Source: Microbacterium oleivorans NBRC 103075
GTDB taxonomy: Bacteria > Actinomycetota > Actinomycetes > Actinomycetales > Microbacteriaceae
Direction: 5' to 3'
NCBI RefSeq assembly: GCF_001552475.1
Contig: NZ_BCRG01000004.1
Location: 62,001-126,000, forward strand
DNA: 64,000 nucleotides
Positions 25,109-34,230 of this stretch are shown here, in pieces (the first letter of the stretch is position 1; every line of letters begins with the position of its first letter). The translations under genes were made by a program, and so were the position numbers. Under the pieces are notes generated by a model. The model was not told the DNA's origin and made no database searches. It saw only the letters and a list, made by a program, of their open reading frames with translations.

Positions 25109-25998
25109 CCCTTGAAGGCGCCGGACATGAAGCCGCGGACGTAGTGGCGTTGCAGGATCAGGAAGAGCAGGATGCAGGGCAGTGCCAGCACGACGACCCC
25201 GGCCTCGGTGGCGCCGTAGTCGACGACTCCCTGGGCCTGACCGCGGAGGTTCGCGACGGCCAGGGGGAGGGTCATCCGGGCGGAGTCGTTGATGAGGATG
25301 AGCGGGGCGAAGAAGTCGTTCCACGCCGTCAGGAACGCGAACAGGCCGACCGTGATGAGACCCGGCTTGACCGCGGGGATGAGGACCCGCCACAGGGCAC
25401 TCAGCGGTGTGCATCCGTCGACCATGGCGGCCTCGTCGAACTCGCGGGGGACCGACTCGAAGGAGACCCGCATCATGAACATCGAGAACGGCAACTGGAA
25501 CATGGTGATGACCAGCGCCACGCCGACGAGCGAGTTCTGCAGCCCGACGGCGTTCAGCAGAACGTAGAGCGGGATCAGGAGGGTCGCGTAGGGCACCATC
25601 AGGATCGCCAGGACGAGCAGGAACAGGACGTTCTTCCCGGGGAAGTCGAAACGCGCGAACGCGTAGCCGCCCGTCAGCGAGAGCAGCAGTGTCAGGGTCA
25701 CGGTCAGCAGTGAGACGAAGAGCGAGTTGCCGAGGTACACCCAGACGCCGGCTTGATAGTCGGCGAGAGCGAGGTAGTTGCCGAAGCCCCATCCGTCGGT
25801 CTGGCTGGTGCCGGCCCGCGGGCCGACGGACGAGATCGCCGTCCAGATGAGCGGGTACAGGAAGATGATCGCGAGGGCCGTCGTGAAGACGGCGGACGGG
25901 ATGCCGAGCACCGCCCGTCGCGCACGGGACCGGCGGCGTCGGGGCGGCGTCGGGGCGGAGCCGGGGGCGATCAGGGTGCGGGTGGCGGTCATGGCCAT
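25105..25998 (-). CDS. Carbohydrate ABC transporter permease (MalG type)
   Basis: A 297-residue integral membrane protein with about six helices. The cytoplasmic EAA loop EFDEAAMVDGCTPLSALWRV (about 185-204) contacts the ATPase. The C-terminus is short and basic, as in MalG-type subunits. It is the second permease of a binding-protein-dependent sugar importer whose first permease ends five bases upstream. No ATPase gene occurs in the cluster. Confidence 0.92.
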   Translation of the reverse strand: MAMTATRTLIAPGSAPTPPRRRRSRARRAVLGIPSAVFTTALAIIFLYPLIWTAISSVGPRAGTSQTDGWGFGNYLALADYQAGVWVYLGNSLFVSLLTVTLTLLLSLTGGYAFARFDFPGKNVLFLLVLAILMVPYATLLIPLYVLLNAVGLQNSLVGVALVITMFQLPFSMFMMRVSFESVPREFDEAAMVDGCTPLSALWRVLIPAVKPGLITVGLFAFLTAWNDFFAPLILINDSARMTLPLAVANLRGQAQGVVDYGATEAGVVVLALPCILLFLILQRHYVRGFMSGAFKG

Positions 25999-26002
25999 CG
26001 CT

Positions 26003-26908
26003 TCAGCTTTCGTCGGGGCGGCGGAACGCGCGCAACTGGAAGATGTTGATGACGACGAGGGTGAGCAGCACGATCACCGAGAGGGCTCCGGCGACACCGA
26101 GGCTGTTCTGCCCTTGGAACGCGACGCTGTAGATGAGCTGCACGATGGTGACGGTGCTGTTGTCCGGGCCACCCTTGGTGAGGATGTAGAACTGCTCGAA
26201 CGCCAGCAACGAGCCGGTGACGCACATCACGGTGGTGAGTGCGAAGGTGGGGCGCAGCAGCGGAACGGTGACGTCGCGGAACGTCTGCCATCGTGACGCG
26301 CCGTCGATGCGCGCCGCCTCGTACACCTCGTCCGGGATGCCCTGCAGCCCCACGAGCATCAGCAGCATGTAGAAGCCGGCGTAGCGCCACACGATGAGGA
26401 ACACCGTCGACCACAGTGCGCCCTCGGGGGTGCCGAGGAAGGTGATGCCCCAGGCATCCATCAGGTCGGCGAAGGGGCCCGCGATCGGCGAGTAGAGCAC
26501 GTAGAAGAGCAGCGACGCGGAGGCGAGACCGAGGGCGCTCGGTACCAGGAACGCCGTCCGCAGGAACCCTTTCCAGCGTGTGCTCTCTTGCACGATGAGG
26601 GCGAGTCCGAGGCCGAGGCCGAGGAGGAGGACCGTCGTGATCACGGTGTAGATCAGGGTGAACCGGATCGAGTCCCAGAACAAGCGGTGATCGACCGCAT
26701 CGATGTAGTTCTCGGGGAAGTTCACTCCCCGGTTTCCCCCGAGCAGGGGCCAGTCGGAGACCGACATCTGGAGCACGAGCAGCAGGGGGATGACGAACAG
26801 GAAGATGACGAACAGCGCCGTCGGGGCGGCGAAGCCCCAGCCCTGAGCGGGTCCGCCGAGGGGGCGGGACCGCCGTCGGGTGCGCGGAGGGGGAGCGGTG
26901 ACGACCAT
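26003..26908 (-). CDS. Carbohydrate ABC transporter permease (MalF type)
   Basis: A 301-residue membrane protein with about six helices. The EAA motif is PDEVYEAARIDGASRWQTF (about 196-214), and LLAFEQFYILTKGGPDNST is typical of MalF-type subunits. ATG 26908 has AAAGGTCGAC upstream. A longer in-frame extension to 27061 is basic, low complexity, and overlaps the end of the binding-protein gene, so it is rejected. It forms the channel with the next permease. Confidence 0.92.
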   Translation of the reverse strand: MVVTAPPPRTRRRSRPLGGPAQGWGFAAPTALFVIFLFVIPLLLVLQMSVSDWPLLGGNRGVNFPENYIDAVDHRLFWDSIRFTLIYTVITTVLLLGLGLGLALIVQESTRWKGFLRTAFLVPSALGLASASLLFYVLYSPIAGPFADLMDAWGITFLGTPEGALWSTVFLIVWRYAGFYMLLMLVGLQGIPDEVYEAARIDGASRWQTFRDVTVPLLRPTFALTTVMCVTGSLLAFEQFYILTKGGPDNSTVTIVQLIYSVAFQGQNSLGVAGALSVIVLLTLVVINIFQLRAFRRPDES

Positions 26909-26970
26909 GTCGACCTTTCGTGCCGGGGTGGAAGCGGGGGTCGCATCGGTCGAGGCGACCCCCGCTCGGA

Positions 26971-28269
26971 TCACTGCTGGAGGATCGCGGTGATCTCGTC
27001 GTTGTCGGCGTCGACCGAGTCGCCGTCGCCGAGAACAGCGTTTCGGACGAGGGTCAGCCACGGGCTTCCGGGTGCGTTGAACGCCTGCTGGAAGTTGAGC
27101 GCGACCGGGGTGTCGCCCTTGCCGGCGACCTCGTTGATGGTGACGAGTCGGGGGTCGGCGTCGGAGAACGTGTTCGACGCGAGGTCAGCCCTCGAGACGA
27201 CGTCCTTGTTCTTCGCGAGGACACCCACCTGCGCGTCCTCGGACATCAGCCAGTTGAGGAAGTTCCATGCCTGCGGGGACTTCTTGGAATCCTTCGAGAT
27301 GCCGATACCGTCACCGCCGACGAAGGTCGAGGCGCCGCCGTTCGATCCCGCGATGCCGGCGACTCCGGCGTCGAAGGGCGTCGAGGACAGCAGGGTGGCG
27401 GGGTAGTACATGAGCCCGACCTTGCCCTCGGTGAATCCGGCCGTCCAGGTGGGACCCGTCTCGTCCTGCGAACTCGGAAGGACCGCGCCCGAGTCCCAGA
27501 GGTCTTTCCACGTGGAGTAGATCTCCTTCGCGGTGTCGCCGGCGAGCAGCGATTCGGTACCGTCCTCGCCGAGCACCTTCTCGCCGTCGGCCCAGATCGC
27601 GGGGAACCAGGTGAAGAGCAGGCAGCCGCCGCAGTTCAGGCCGGTCGCGGTTCCGTAGACGCCGGGCTTGTCGAGGGCCTGGATCGCCTTGGCCGCCGCG
27701 GCGAACTCCTCGAGGTCGGCGGGGGCCTTGTCAGGGTCGAGGCCCGCCTCGGTGAAGAGCTCCTTGTTCCAGAAGAGCATCGACAGGTCGAGCACGAACG
27801 GGAGCACGTGCTCCTTGCCGTCGGAGGTTCCGGCGCTCAGATGGCCCTGGTTGATCTGGTCCTTGAAGTCGAGCCCGTCGATCTGCGCGGAGATGTCCTG
27901 GAAGAGACCCTGCTCCACCCAGTTCGGGACATAGACGATGTCGGCGGCGAACAGGTCGGGAAGGCCGTTCGATCCGGCGGCCGCGCCCACTTTGGCGACG
28001 TAGTCGTCGTTCGGGACGACCGTCAATTCGACCTGGTTCTCGTGCGAGTCGTTGTACGCCTCGACGAGGAGCTTGGCCTGCTTCTCGAGCGGTGCGCGGG
28101 TCCACAGGGTCAGGGTCGATCCATCGTCGACGCCCTCCGCGGGGATGTCTGCGGGAGGTGTGGTGCCGGGCGAGCCGCCGGCGCAGGCCGCGAGCGAGCC
28201 GATGAGTGCTCCGGCTGCGAGCAGGGCCGTGAGTGTCCGCCGTCGGGAGCGGCGGGGGAAGGTGTTCAT
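26971..28269 (-). CDS. Sugar ABC transporter substrate-binding lipoprotein
   Basis: A 432-residue family 1 extracellular solute-binding protein. A basic N-terminus, hydrophobic stretch and lipobox SLAAC (Cys about 29) mark it as a lipoprotein anchored outside the membrane. Typical elements include LTLWTRAPLEKQ, the GLPDLFAADI segment and VGLMYYPATLL. It is the first gene of the leftward operon (binding protein, two permeases, GH127), divergent from the LacI regulator. Candidate operators lie in the shared intergenic region. Confidence 0.92.
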   Translation of the reverse strand: MNTFPRRSRRRTLTALLAAGALIGSLAACAGGSPGTTPPADIPAEGVDDGSTLTLWTRAPLEKQAKLLVEAYNDSHENQVELTVVPNDDYVAKVGAAAGSNGLPDLFAADIVYVPNWVEQGLFQDISAQIDGLDFKDQINQGHLSAGTSDGKEHVLPFVLDLSMLFWNKELFTEAGLDPDKAPADLEEFAAAAKAIQALDKPGVYGTATGLNCGGCLLFTWFPAIWADGEKVLGEDGTESLLAGDTAKEIYSTWKDLWDSGAVLPSSQDETGPTWTAGFTEGKVGLMYYPATLLSSTPFDAGVAGIAGSNGGASTFVGGDGIGISKDSKKSPQAWNFLNWLMSEDAQVGVLAKNKDVVSRADLASNTFSDADPRLVTINEVAGKGDTPVALNFQQAFNAPGSPWLTLVRNAVLGDGDSVDADNDEITAILQQ

Positions 28270-28353
28270 CGCGATGTCCTCTTACTCTCCGTCGAGTGAG
28301 TGTCGCGGCGGTCGCCGCAGGCACCAGGTGCTTCGGTCGGGCCTCGAAAATAT

Positions 28354-28367
28354 CGAAACCCATTTCG
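28354..28367. promoter_or_regulatory. Candidate LacI operator, distal half
   Basis: CGAAACCCATTTCG has inverted CGAAA/TTTCG arms four bases apart. A further TCGAAAA lies just upstream at 28343. It sits in the intergenic region shared by the binding-protein and LacI genes. Confidence 0.45.
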
Positions 28368-28408
28368 GGACGATACTGCCGGTAGGGAGTAGGGTCAAGA
28401 GCGTCCAC

Positions 28409-28421
28409 CGAAATGATTTCG
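28409..28421. promoter_or_regulatory. Candidate LacI operator, proximal
   Basis: CGAAATGATTTCG is a perfect odd palindrome, again with CGAAA/TTTCG arms (three-base spacer). It lies 12 bases before the LacI start codon. Autoregulation and control of the leftward sugar operon are the likely roles. Confidence 0.6.
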
Positions 28422-28433
28422 AAAAGGGATCGC

Positions 28434-29459
28434 ATGGCCAGTAACGACACGGGCGTCCGCACCACGACGCTCAGCGACGTCGCCCGACTCGCCGGAGTGT
28501 CGCTCGCGACCGCGTCGAAGGCGATGAACGGTCGCACCGACGTCGCGCCCGCGACTCGTCGACGGGTGCTGGAGGCCGCCGAGGACCTCGCCTTCACCCC
28601 GAACGCCATGGCCAGAGGGCTGCTCGCCGGTCGGACGGGGACCGTCGGCCTGCTCACGAGCGACCTCGACGGTCGTTTCATGCTGCCGATCCTCATGGGC
28701 GCCGAAGACGCTTTCGGGGCCGGTCAGGTCAACGTCTTCCTCTGCGATGCGCGCGGCGACGCGATCCGCGAGCAGCACCACCTGCGCGCGCTGCTGAGTC
28801 GCCGGGTCGACGGCATCATCGTCGTGGGGCGCCAGACCGACCCGCGCCCGTCACTCGGGCAGGACATCCCGGTGCCCGTCGTCTACGCGTACGCTCCGTC
28901 GGACGACGACCGGGACCTCTCCCTCACCCCGGACAATCGCGCAGGCGGTCGCCTCGCCGTCGAGCACCTCCTCGCGTGCGGGCGGACCCGTATCGCCCAC
29001 ATCTCGGGGGACCCGACCTACGCCGCCGCACGCGAACGGCTCGACGGCGCCCGCTCAGCGCTCGCCGACGCCGGGCTCGAATTCGTCGGCGAGCCGCTCT
29101 CGGGAGATTGGTCCGAGCACTGGGGACGGGATGCCGCGGCCACCCTTCTCGGGCGCCACCCTGAGATCGACGCGGTGTTCGCGGCATCCGATCAGATCGC
29201 GCGGGGCGTCATCGATACGGCGCGCGATCTCGGGCGCTCCGTTCCCGACGACCTCGCCGTGATCGGATACGACAACTGGGAGCTCCTCGCGACGAACTCG
29301 CGCCCCGAGCTCACGAGTATCGACGCCAACCTGCAGCAACTCGGTCGTCGCGCGGCCCAGCGCGTGTTCGAGGCGATCGATGGAGCGGAGATGGGTGAGG
29401 GTGTCCGGCATCTGCCGGTCCGCCTGGTCATCCGCGGGTCGACGGTTCCCCGTCGCTGA
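28434..29459 (+). CDS. LacI family transcriptional regulator
   Basis: A 341-residue regulator. The N-terminal helix-turn-helix and hinge is TLSDVARLAGVSLATASKAM (about 11-30), followed by RRRVLEAAEDLAFTPNAMAR. A periplasmic-binding-protein-like sensor domain follows, including AVFAASDQIARGV and DLAVIGYDNWELL. ATG 28434 has AAAAGGGAT upstream. An upstream ATG at 28413 falls inside the operator palindrome and is less likely. It most likely represses the divergent GH127 operon until an arabinose-containing ligand binds. Confidence 0.92.
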   Translation: MASNDTGVRTTTLSDVARLAGVSLATASKAMNGRTDVAPATRRRVLEAAEDLAFTPNAMARGLLAGRTGTVGLLTSDLDGRFMLPILMGAEDAFGAGQVNVFLCDARGDAIREQHHLRALLSRRVDGIIVVGRQTDPRPSLGQDIPVPVVYAYAPSDDDRDLSLTPDNRAGGRLAVEHLLACGRTRIAHISGDPTYAAARERLDGARSALADAGLEFVGEPLSGDWSEHWGRDAAATLLGRHPEIDAVFAASDQIARGVIDTARDLGRSVPDDLAVIGYDNWELLATNSRPELTSIDANLQQLGRRAAQRVFEAIDGAEMGEGVRHLPVRLVIRGSTVPRR

Positions 29460-29462
29460 GGC

Positions 29463-30236
29463 TCAGCGCGTGGGTCGCGTGAGGATCTCGTTGCCGGACT
29501 CGAGGATCGCCACGGTGTGCTCGGTGTGCGCCGTGCGGCATCCCGTCGCGCTCCGGAGCGTCCAGCCGTCGTCGTCGACCTTGAGCTCGTCGGTGTCGAC
29601 CATGACCCAGGGCTCGATGGCGAGCATGAGTCCGGGGCGCAGGCGGTAGCCGCGGCCGCCGCGGCCGATGTTCGACACATGGGGGTCCTGGTGCATCGTC
29701 GTGCCGATGCCGTGCCCGCCGAACTCGGTGTTGACGGGGTAGCCCGCCCCCGTGAGGACGTCGCCGATGGCAGCGGAGATGTCGCCGATACGGGCACCGG
29801 GCTGGGCGGCCTCGATGCCGGCGGCGAGGGCTTCCTGGGTCGCCGTGATGAGCGGGTCGTTCTCGGCGTGCGCGCCACCGCCCACCGTGAAGCTGATCGC
29901 GGCGTCGGCGGCGACGCCGCTCGTCTTGATCGCGAGGTCGAGGGTCAGGAGGTCGCCCGCCACGACACGCTGGTCGCGGGGTCGGCCGTGCAGCACGGCG
30001 TCGTTGACGGCGGTGCAGATGTAGTGACCGAACGGTCCGCGGCCGAAGGACGGCGCGTAGTCGACGTAGCAGGATTCGGCGCCCGCGCCGAGGATCATGT
30101 CCTTCGCCCACGCGTCGATCTCGAGGAGGTTCGTCCCCGGCTTCACCCGCTCCTTGATGCCGTGCAGGATGTCGCCCACGAGGCCGCCCGTCACGCGGGC
30201 GCGGTCGATCTGGTCAGGGGTGAGGATCTCGATCAC
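29463..30236 (-). CDS. map: Type I methionine aminopeptidase
   Basis: A 257-residue metalloprotease that removes the initiator Met from new proteins. Metal ligands are visible: Asp in LTLDLAIKTSG and DAAISF, His in GGHGIGTTMHQDPHVSN, Glu in LMLAIEPWVM, and Glu in HTEHTVAI. It lacks the N-terminal zinc-finger extension (type Ia size). GTG 30236 gives the family-like start MIEILTP; TTG 30272 would add 12 residues. A second map gene in the ribosomal region of the chromosome would be expected. Convergent with LacI, three bases apart. Confidence 0.9.
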   Translation of the reverse strand: MIEILTPDQIDRARVTGGLVGDILHGIKERVKPGTNLLEIDAWAKDMILGAGAESCYVDYAPSFGRGPFGHYICTAVNDAVLHGRPRDQRVVAGDLLTLDLAIKTSGVAADAAISFTVGGGAHAENDPLITATQEALAAGIEAAQPGARIGDISAAIGDVLTGAGYPVNTEFGGHGIGTTMHQDPHVSNIGRGGRGYRLRPGLMLAIEPWVMVDTDELKVDDDGWTLRSATGCRTAHTEHTVAILESGNEILTRPTR

Positions 30237-30333
30237 GAGGCAGTCCGTTCGGTCGGCAGGCGCAACGGACAATCATACGTCCGCAGGCGATCGCGTGGTC
30301 GGGGCCGCCCCGTGACGCACCTAGGCTCGTCGT

Positions 30334-30939
30334 GTGCTCGAGTGGATCCTGGCTGAGTGGATGCAGATCGTCGGATTCGCGACGGGAGCCGCCTGCGTGC
30401 TCCTCGCCGCTCGCCGGAACATCTGGACGTATCCGCTCGGCATCGCCAACAACATCGTCTTCCTCGTCGTCTTCGTGCCAGCGGGGCTGTACGCCGCGGC
30501 GGCGCTGCAGGTCGTCTACCTCGTGCTGGGCGTCCACGGCTGGGTCCGCTGGGCCCGCGGCGTCGAGCAGGACAAGGGCTACATCGCCCGGACGCCGCGC
30601 CGCGTCATCCCGTGGCTCGTGCTCACCGGGATCGGCGGCACGGCCGTGCTCGCGTGGTTCCTCGCGACGTTCACCGACTCGCAGGTGGCGTTGGCGGATG
30701 CCGCGACCACCGCGGCGAGCCTCGTCGCCCAGTACATGCTCAACCGCAAGTGGATCGAGAACTGGTTCGTCTGGATCGGGGTCGACATCGCGTTCGTGGC
30801 GCTCTCGATCGTGACGGGCCTGTGGATCGTCGCGGCGCTCTACGTCCTGTTCATCGGGCTCTGCGTCGGCGGGTACATCGGCTGGCGGCGCGTCGAGCGG
30901 ACGTCGGCTCCTGACGAGGTTGCGGCCACGCGTGTCTGA
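30334..30939 (+). CDS. pnuC: Nicotinamide riboside/mononucleotide transporter, PnuC family
   Basis: A 201-residue membrane protein with six or seven helices. The family signature WTYPLGIANNIVF (about 31-43) and the C-terminal LYVLFIGLCVGGYIGWRRV are present. PnuC proteins let nicotinamide riboside enter, with uptake driven by intracellular phosphorylation. The stop overlaps the start of the NadR-like gene, which would supply that kinase and the adenylyltransferase. Starts at GTG 30334. Confidence 0.92.
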   Translation: MLEWILAEWMQIVGFATGAACVLLAARRNIWTYPLGIANNIVFLVVFVPAGLYAAAALQVVYLVLGVHGWVRWARGVEQDKGYIARTPRRVIPWLVLTGIGGTAVLAWFLATFTDSQVALADAATTAASLVAQYMLNRKWIENWFVWIGVDIAFVALSIVTGLWIVAALYVLFIGLCVGGYIGWRRVERTSAPDEVAATRV

Positions 30940-32014
30940 CACGCGGTTCCGGCACGGCGTCGTGGTGGGAAAGTTCTACCCCCTCCACGCCGGTCACGCC
31001 CACCTCATCCGCTCCGCCGTCCGGCAGTGCGAGCGGGTGACCGTCGAGGTGATCGCCGCCTCGGTCGAATCGATCCCGCTCGCGGAGAGGGCCGCGTGGA
31101 TCCGTGAGGAGCACCCGACGGCGCGGGTCGTCGACCTGCTCGACGACACCCCCGTGGACTTCGCATCCGAGACCGCGTGGGACGCGCACACCGCGACCAT
31201 CGCCGGGCTCCTCGACGCACCCGCGGACGCGGTCTTCACCTCGGACCCCTACGGCCAGGAACTCGCTCGTCGCCTCGGTGCGACGTGGGTGCAGGTCGAC
31301 CCGGGTCGGCGGCACAACCCCGTCTCCGGGACGGCGATCCGCGCCGACGTCGCCGCGCACTGGCACGAGCTCGCCCCCGCCGCGCGCGCCTCGCTCGCGG
31401 CGCGCGTCGTCGTGCTCGGCGCCGAGTCCACGGGGTCCACGACCCTGGCTGCGGCGCTCGCCGCCGAGCTGGGCACGATGTGGGTGCCGGAGTACGGGCG
31501 CGAGTACTCCGAGATCCGCGTCGGCGGCCTCGACGCCCCGTGGCGCAGCGACGAGTTCGATCTGGTCGTCGACCGGCAGATCGCGATGGAGGATGCCGCC
31601 CTCCGCCGCGTCCCGACGCCGGTGCTCGTCTGCGACACCGACGTGCTCGCCACCGCGCTGTGGCACGAGCGATACGTGGGGTCTCCGGCCCCCGGCATCC
31701 GTCGTCGGGCGGACGGCCACCGGCCGGCGCTGTACGTGCTGACCGGCGACGAGATCCCGTTCGTACAGGACGGCATGCGCGACGGCGAGCACATCCGCCA
31801 CGCGATGCAGCGCCGCTTCCGCGAGGTGCTCGCCGAGCAGCCGGTGCCGTGGCTGGAAGTGCGCGGCTCGGTCGCCGAGCGGGTCGCCGCGGCGCTTCCC
31901 GCCGTCCGCGACGCGACGGCGCGCGCGACGTCGTTCGCGGCTCCGCTCGAAGGGCGTCCGCTCGCCGAGCAGGAGGCCCTGCGCGGTGGCCGGGGCGGCG
32001 ACGCACCCCGTTAG
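30932..32014 (+). CDS. nadR: NadR-like NMN adenylyltransferase / ribosylnicotinamide kinase
   Basis: A 360-residue two-domain NAD salvage protein. The N-terminal adenylyltransferase carries GKFYPLHAGH (13-22) with the HxGH motif. The C-terminal kinase-like domain starts near 155 with the P-loop-like GAESTGSTT (163-171), where the usual Lys is Ser169. Other kinase features are VPEYGREYSEIR and VCDTDVLATALWHERY. It lacks the DNA-binding domain of enterobacterial NadR. GTG 30932 overlaps the pnuC stop. It should convert nicotinamide riboside to NMN and NAD. The next gene follows after nine bases. Confidence 0.88.
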   Translation: MSDTRFRHGVVVGKFYPLHAGHAHLIRSAVRQCERVTVEVIAASVESIPLAERAAWIREEHPTARVVDLLDDTPVDFASETAWDAHTATIAGLLDAPADAVFTSDPYGQELARRLGATWVQVDPGRRHNPVSGTAIRADVAAHWHELAPAARASLAARVVVLGAESTGSTTLAAALAAELGTMWVPEYGREYSEIRVGGLDAPWRSDEFDLVVDRQIAMEDAALRRVPTPVLVCDTDVLATALWHERYVGSPAPGIRRRADGHRPALYVLTGDEIPFVQDGMRDGEHIRHAMQRRFREVLAEQPVPWLEVRGSVAERVAAALPAVRDATARATSFAAPLEGRPLAEQEALRGGRGGDAPR

Positions 32015-32023
32015 GCTGGCGCG

Positions 32024-33595
32024 ATGGCGGACCGCTGGCACAAGCTCTCGGAATCACCCACGACGAGCGCAGCGGATGCCGGTGTCGCACCGCTCACCGC
32101 GGATGACCTCTTCCGCGCCCCCGGTCGTGCCGAGGCTCCCGCGCTGGACGAGAAGGCCCGTCGGGCGTACTACTGGATCGTCAACCGCGCGGTCATCTCG
32201 CCGTACTACGACATCGAGTTCTCCGACGGCGACCCGCTGACCTTCGGGGTGGGGGATGCCGGGGCGGAGATCACCCTCCCCACGCAGCCGTCGTTCTCCT
32301 CGAACATCCTGCTTCCGCTCCTGACGTTCGTCGTCGGCGGCAAGTGCCTGCTCATCGGCGGTCCTGGTCGCGGCAAGACGACCGTCGCGGTCCTCATGGG
32401 GGTGCTCGCCGGTTCCCCCGCGCACGACGTCCGCCGCGGCGTGCAGCAGGGTCAGCCGCAGCTCACGATCAGCGACCTCGTCGGCATCCCGCTGCCCCGT
32501 GACCTCGTGCAGGCGGAGTCGCTGGCCGAGATCGGGATCGCATGGCGGGACTGGCTCACCCGGCCGGTGAAGATCGTCGACGAGTACAACCGCATCCCCA
32601 CGAAGACGCAGTCCGCGCTCCTGACGATGGTCGCCGAGGGGTACGTCGAAAGCCACGACCAGATGCGTCGGACCGCCCCCGCGTCAGGCGTGGAGAGCTG
32701 GTTCTTCACTGCGAACGACGACGCGGGCGGCGGCACGTTCCCCGTCATCCAGGCGCTTCGCGATCGCATGGACGTGACCGTTCCTGCCGCGGGGTTCAAC
32801 AGCCGGTTCTTCGATGAGCTCGTCGCCCGCGTCGAGGCAGGGGACAAGCCCGAGGAGCACGTTCCGGAGGAACTCATCTTCGACGGCGACGAGCAGACGC
32901 GGATGCGGGCTGCGGTCAGAGCCGTGCCTGTTCCGGATGCCGTGCGTCGCCGCCTCGAGTTCTTCTTCAGTCACTTCGAGTTCGTCCAGGGCGGCGGGCG
33001 CCGGTTCGAGTACCGGACGAAGGACACCGTGACGACGGCGGGCGGACGCGTACCCGAGGTCATCGAGTCCAACTCCGGAGCCGACCTCACCGCCGACCTC
33101 GGCGCCCAGACGACGAACGGTCTGTCGGTGCGGGCGCTGCAGACGCTCATCCTCTACGCCAAGGCGATGGCGTGGTTCCGTGGCCGGGCGGCGGTCGAGA
33201 TCGCCGACGTCGCCGCGATCCTGCCGTTCGTCCTCCGCGGCAAGCTGCTGCCCAATCCGACGCATCCGCGGTTCGACGTGGGAGCCGAGCGGGAGCTCGC
33301 GACCGACGTGTCCAGCTGGCTCAGCGACATGTTCGCCGAATCCTGCCGCCAGTTCGAGGCCCTCGGCCGGGGCCAGGAGGACCCGGTCCACGCGATGCTC
33401 GCCGACCTCGACCGCGGTCTCGACGGTGTCAGTGCCGTCGACGCCTCACGCCGCCTCACCGAGGTCGAGGCGCGGATCCGCGCGATCGCGGCGACGGGCA
33501 AGCTCTACGGGCGCGACTTCGATGACCTCGTGACGCTCAAATACCTCCACCAGCGCTACACCGCCTACGTGCGGTGGGCGGAGCGACGCGCGTGA
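32024..33595 (+). CDS. MoxR-type AAA+ ATPase
   Basis: A 523-residue AAA+ ATPase, longer than usual MoxR proteins (about 330). Walker A is GGPGRGKT (112-119) and Walker B is KIVDEYNRI with D186-E187. Sensor-like FFTANDDAGGGTFPVIQAL and an arginine-containing ALRDRMDV follow. MoxR ATPases act as chaperones with von Willebrand factor A partners, and the partner is two genes downstream. The C-terminal 180 residues are an extra helical region with a GKLLPNPTHPRF segment. First gene of the five-gene run; its TGA overlaps the next GTG. Confidence 0.88.
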   Translation: MADRWHKLSESPTTSAADAGVAPLTADDLFRAPGRAEAPALDEKARRAYYWIVNRAVISPYYDIEFSDGDPLTFGVGDAGAEITLPTQPSFSSNILLPLLTFVVGGKCLLIGGPGRGKTTVAVLMGVLAGSPAHDVRRGVQQGQPQLTISDLVGIPLPRDLVQAESLAEIGIAWRDWLTRPVKIVDEYNRIPTKTQSALLTMVAEGYVESHDQMRRTAPASGVESWFFTANDDAGGGTFPVIQALRDRMDVTVPAAGFNSRFFDELVARVEAGDKPEEHVPEELIFDGDEQTRMRAAVRAVPVPDAVRRRLEFFFSHFEFVQGGGRRFEYRTKDTVTTAGGRVPEVIESNSGADLTADLGAQTTNGLSVRALQTLILYAKAMAWFRGRAAVEIADVAAILPFVLRGKLLPNPTHPRFDVGAERELATDVSSWLSDMFAESCRQFEALGRGQEDPVHAMLADLDRGLDGVSAVDASRRLTEVEARIRAIAATGKLYGRDFDDLVTLKYLHQRYTAYVRWAERRA

Positions 33596-34230
33596 TCACA
33601 CGACCCGGGCACCTCGCCGCTGCGCCGGCCGCGCCCGCGTCGCCGCCGCGCGTCGAGGGAATGGATCTCGACCTCGCCGGCCGCAACGTCGCCGCGGCGG
33701 GCGGCGACCCACGCGTGTTCGCGGCGTCGTTCGCCGCGGGAGTCGCGGAGGCTCCCGAGGCGGACGCCGTCGCCCTCGCCGGCATCGCCGCGTGGCGGGC
33801 GGGTGCCCTCGCCTTCCGCGACGACGCCCTCCGTCGCCTCGACGGCCTGTCGCAGACGCATCCGGATGCCGCTGCCGCCGCGCTCGGGCTGGATCGAGCG
33901 GACCTCGACGCGTTCCTCGAGGCGCAGCGCGGGGATCGGTTCTGGTGGCCGGGGCGGGCGGCATCCCGCGGGTACGTCTGCGCCGTCGGCGGATTCGTCG
34001 GCCTCGGCGGCGTGTGGGTGGCGCCACCGGCGGAGTCGGTCGCGCTCGCCGATCCGGGGGCCTTCGGCATCCGGACGGGTGACGAGTGGTGGCGGCTCGA
34101 CGCCGACGTGTGGGGGGCGCGGATCCGCCCGCTCGACGAGCCTCCCGAGGCGGGACCCGGGGGAGCGGCATCCGTCATCTGCTTCCCGGACTCCTACCTG
34201 GCGTGGGTCCACGTGAGGGATGCCGCGTGA
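33592..34230 (+). CDS. Hypothetical protein in MoxR-vWA operon
   Basis: A 212-residue protein translated from GTG 33592, overlapping the AAA ATPase stop by four bases. The first half is Ala-rich and helical; the second half has Trp-rich segments: DRFWWPGR, VCAVGGFVGLGGVWVAPP, WWRLDADVWGARI and SYLAWVHV. There is no signal peptide. MoxR-vWA gene pairs often carry a small third component of unknown fold, and this fits that place, but I do not recognise the family. Confidence 0.7.
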   Translation: MITRPGHLAAAPAAPASPPRVEGMDLDLAGRNVAAAGGDPRVFAASFAAGVAEAPEADAVALAGIAAWRAGALAFRDDALRRLDGLSQTHPDAAAAALGLDRADLDAFLEAQRGDRFWWPGRAASRGYVCAVGGFVGLGGVWVAPPAESVALADPGAFGIRTGDEWWRLDADVWGARIRPLDEPPEAGPGGAASVICFPDSYLAWVHVRDAA

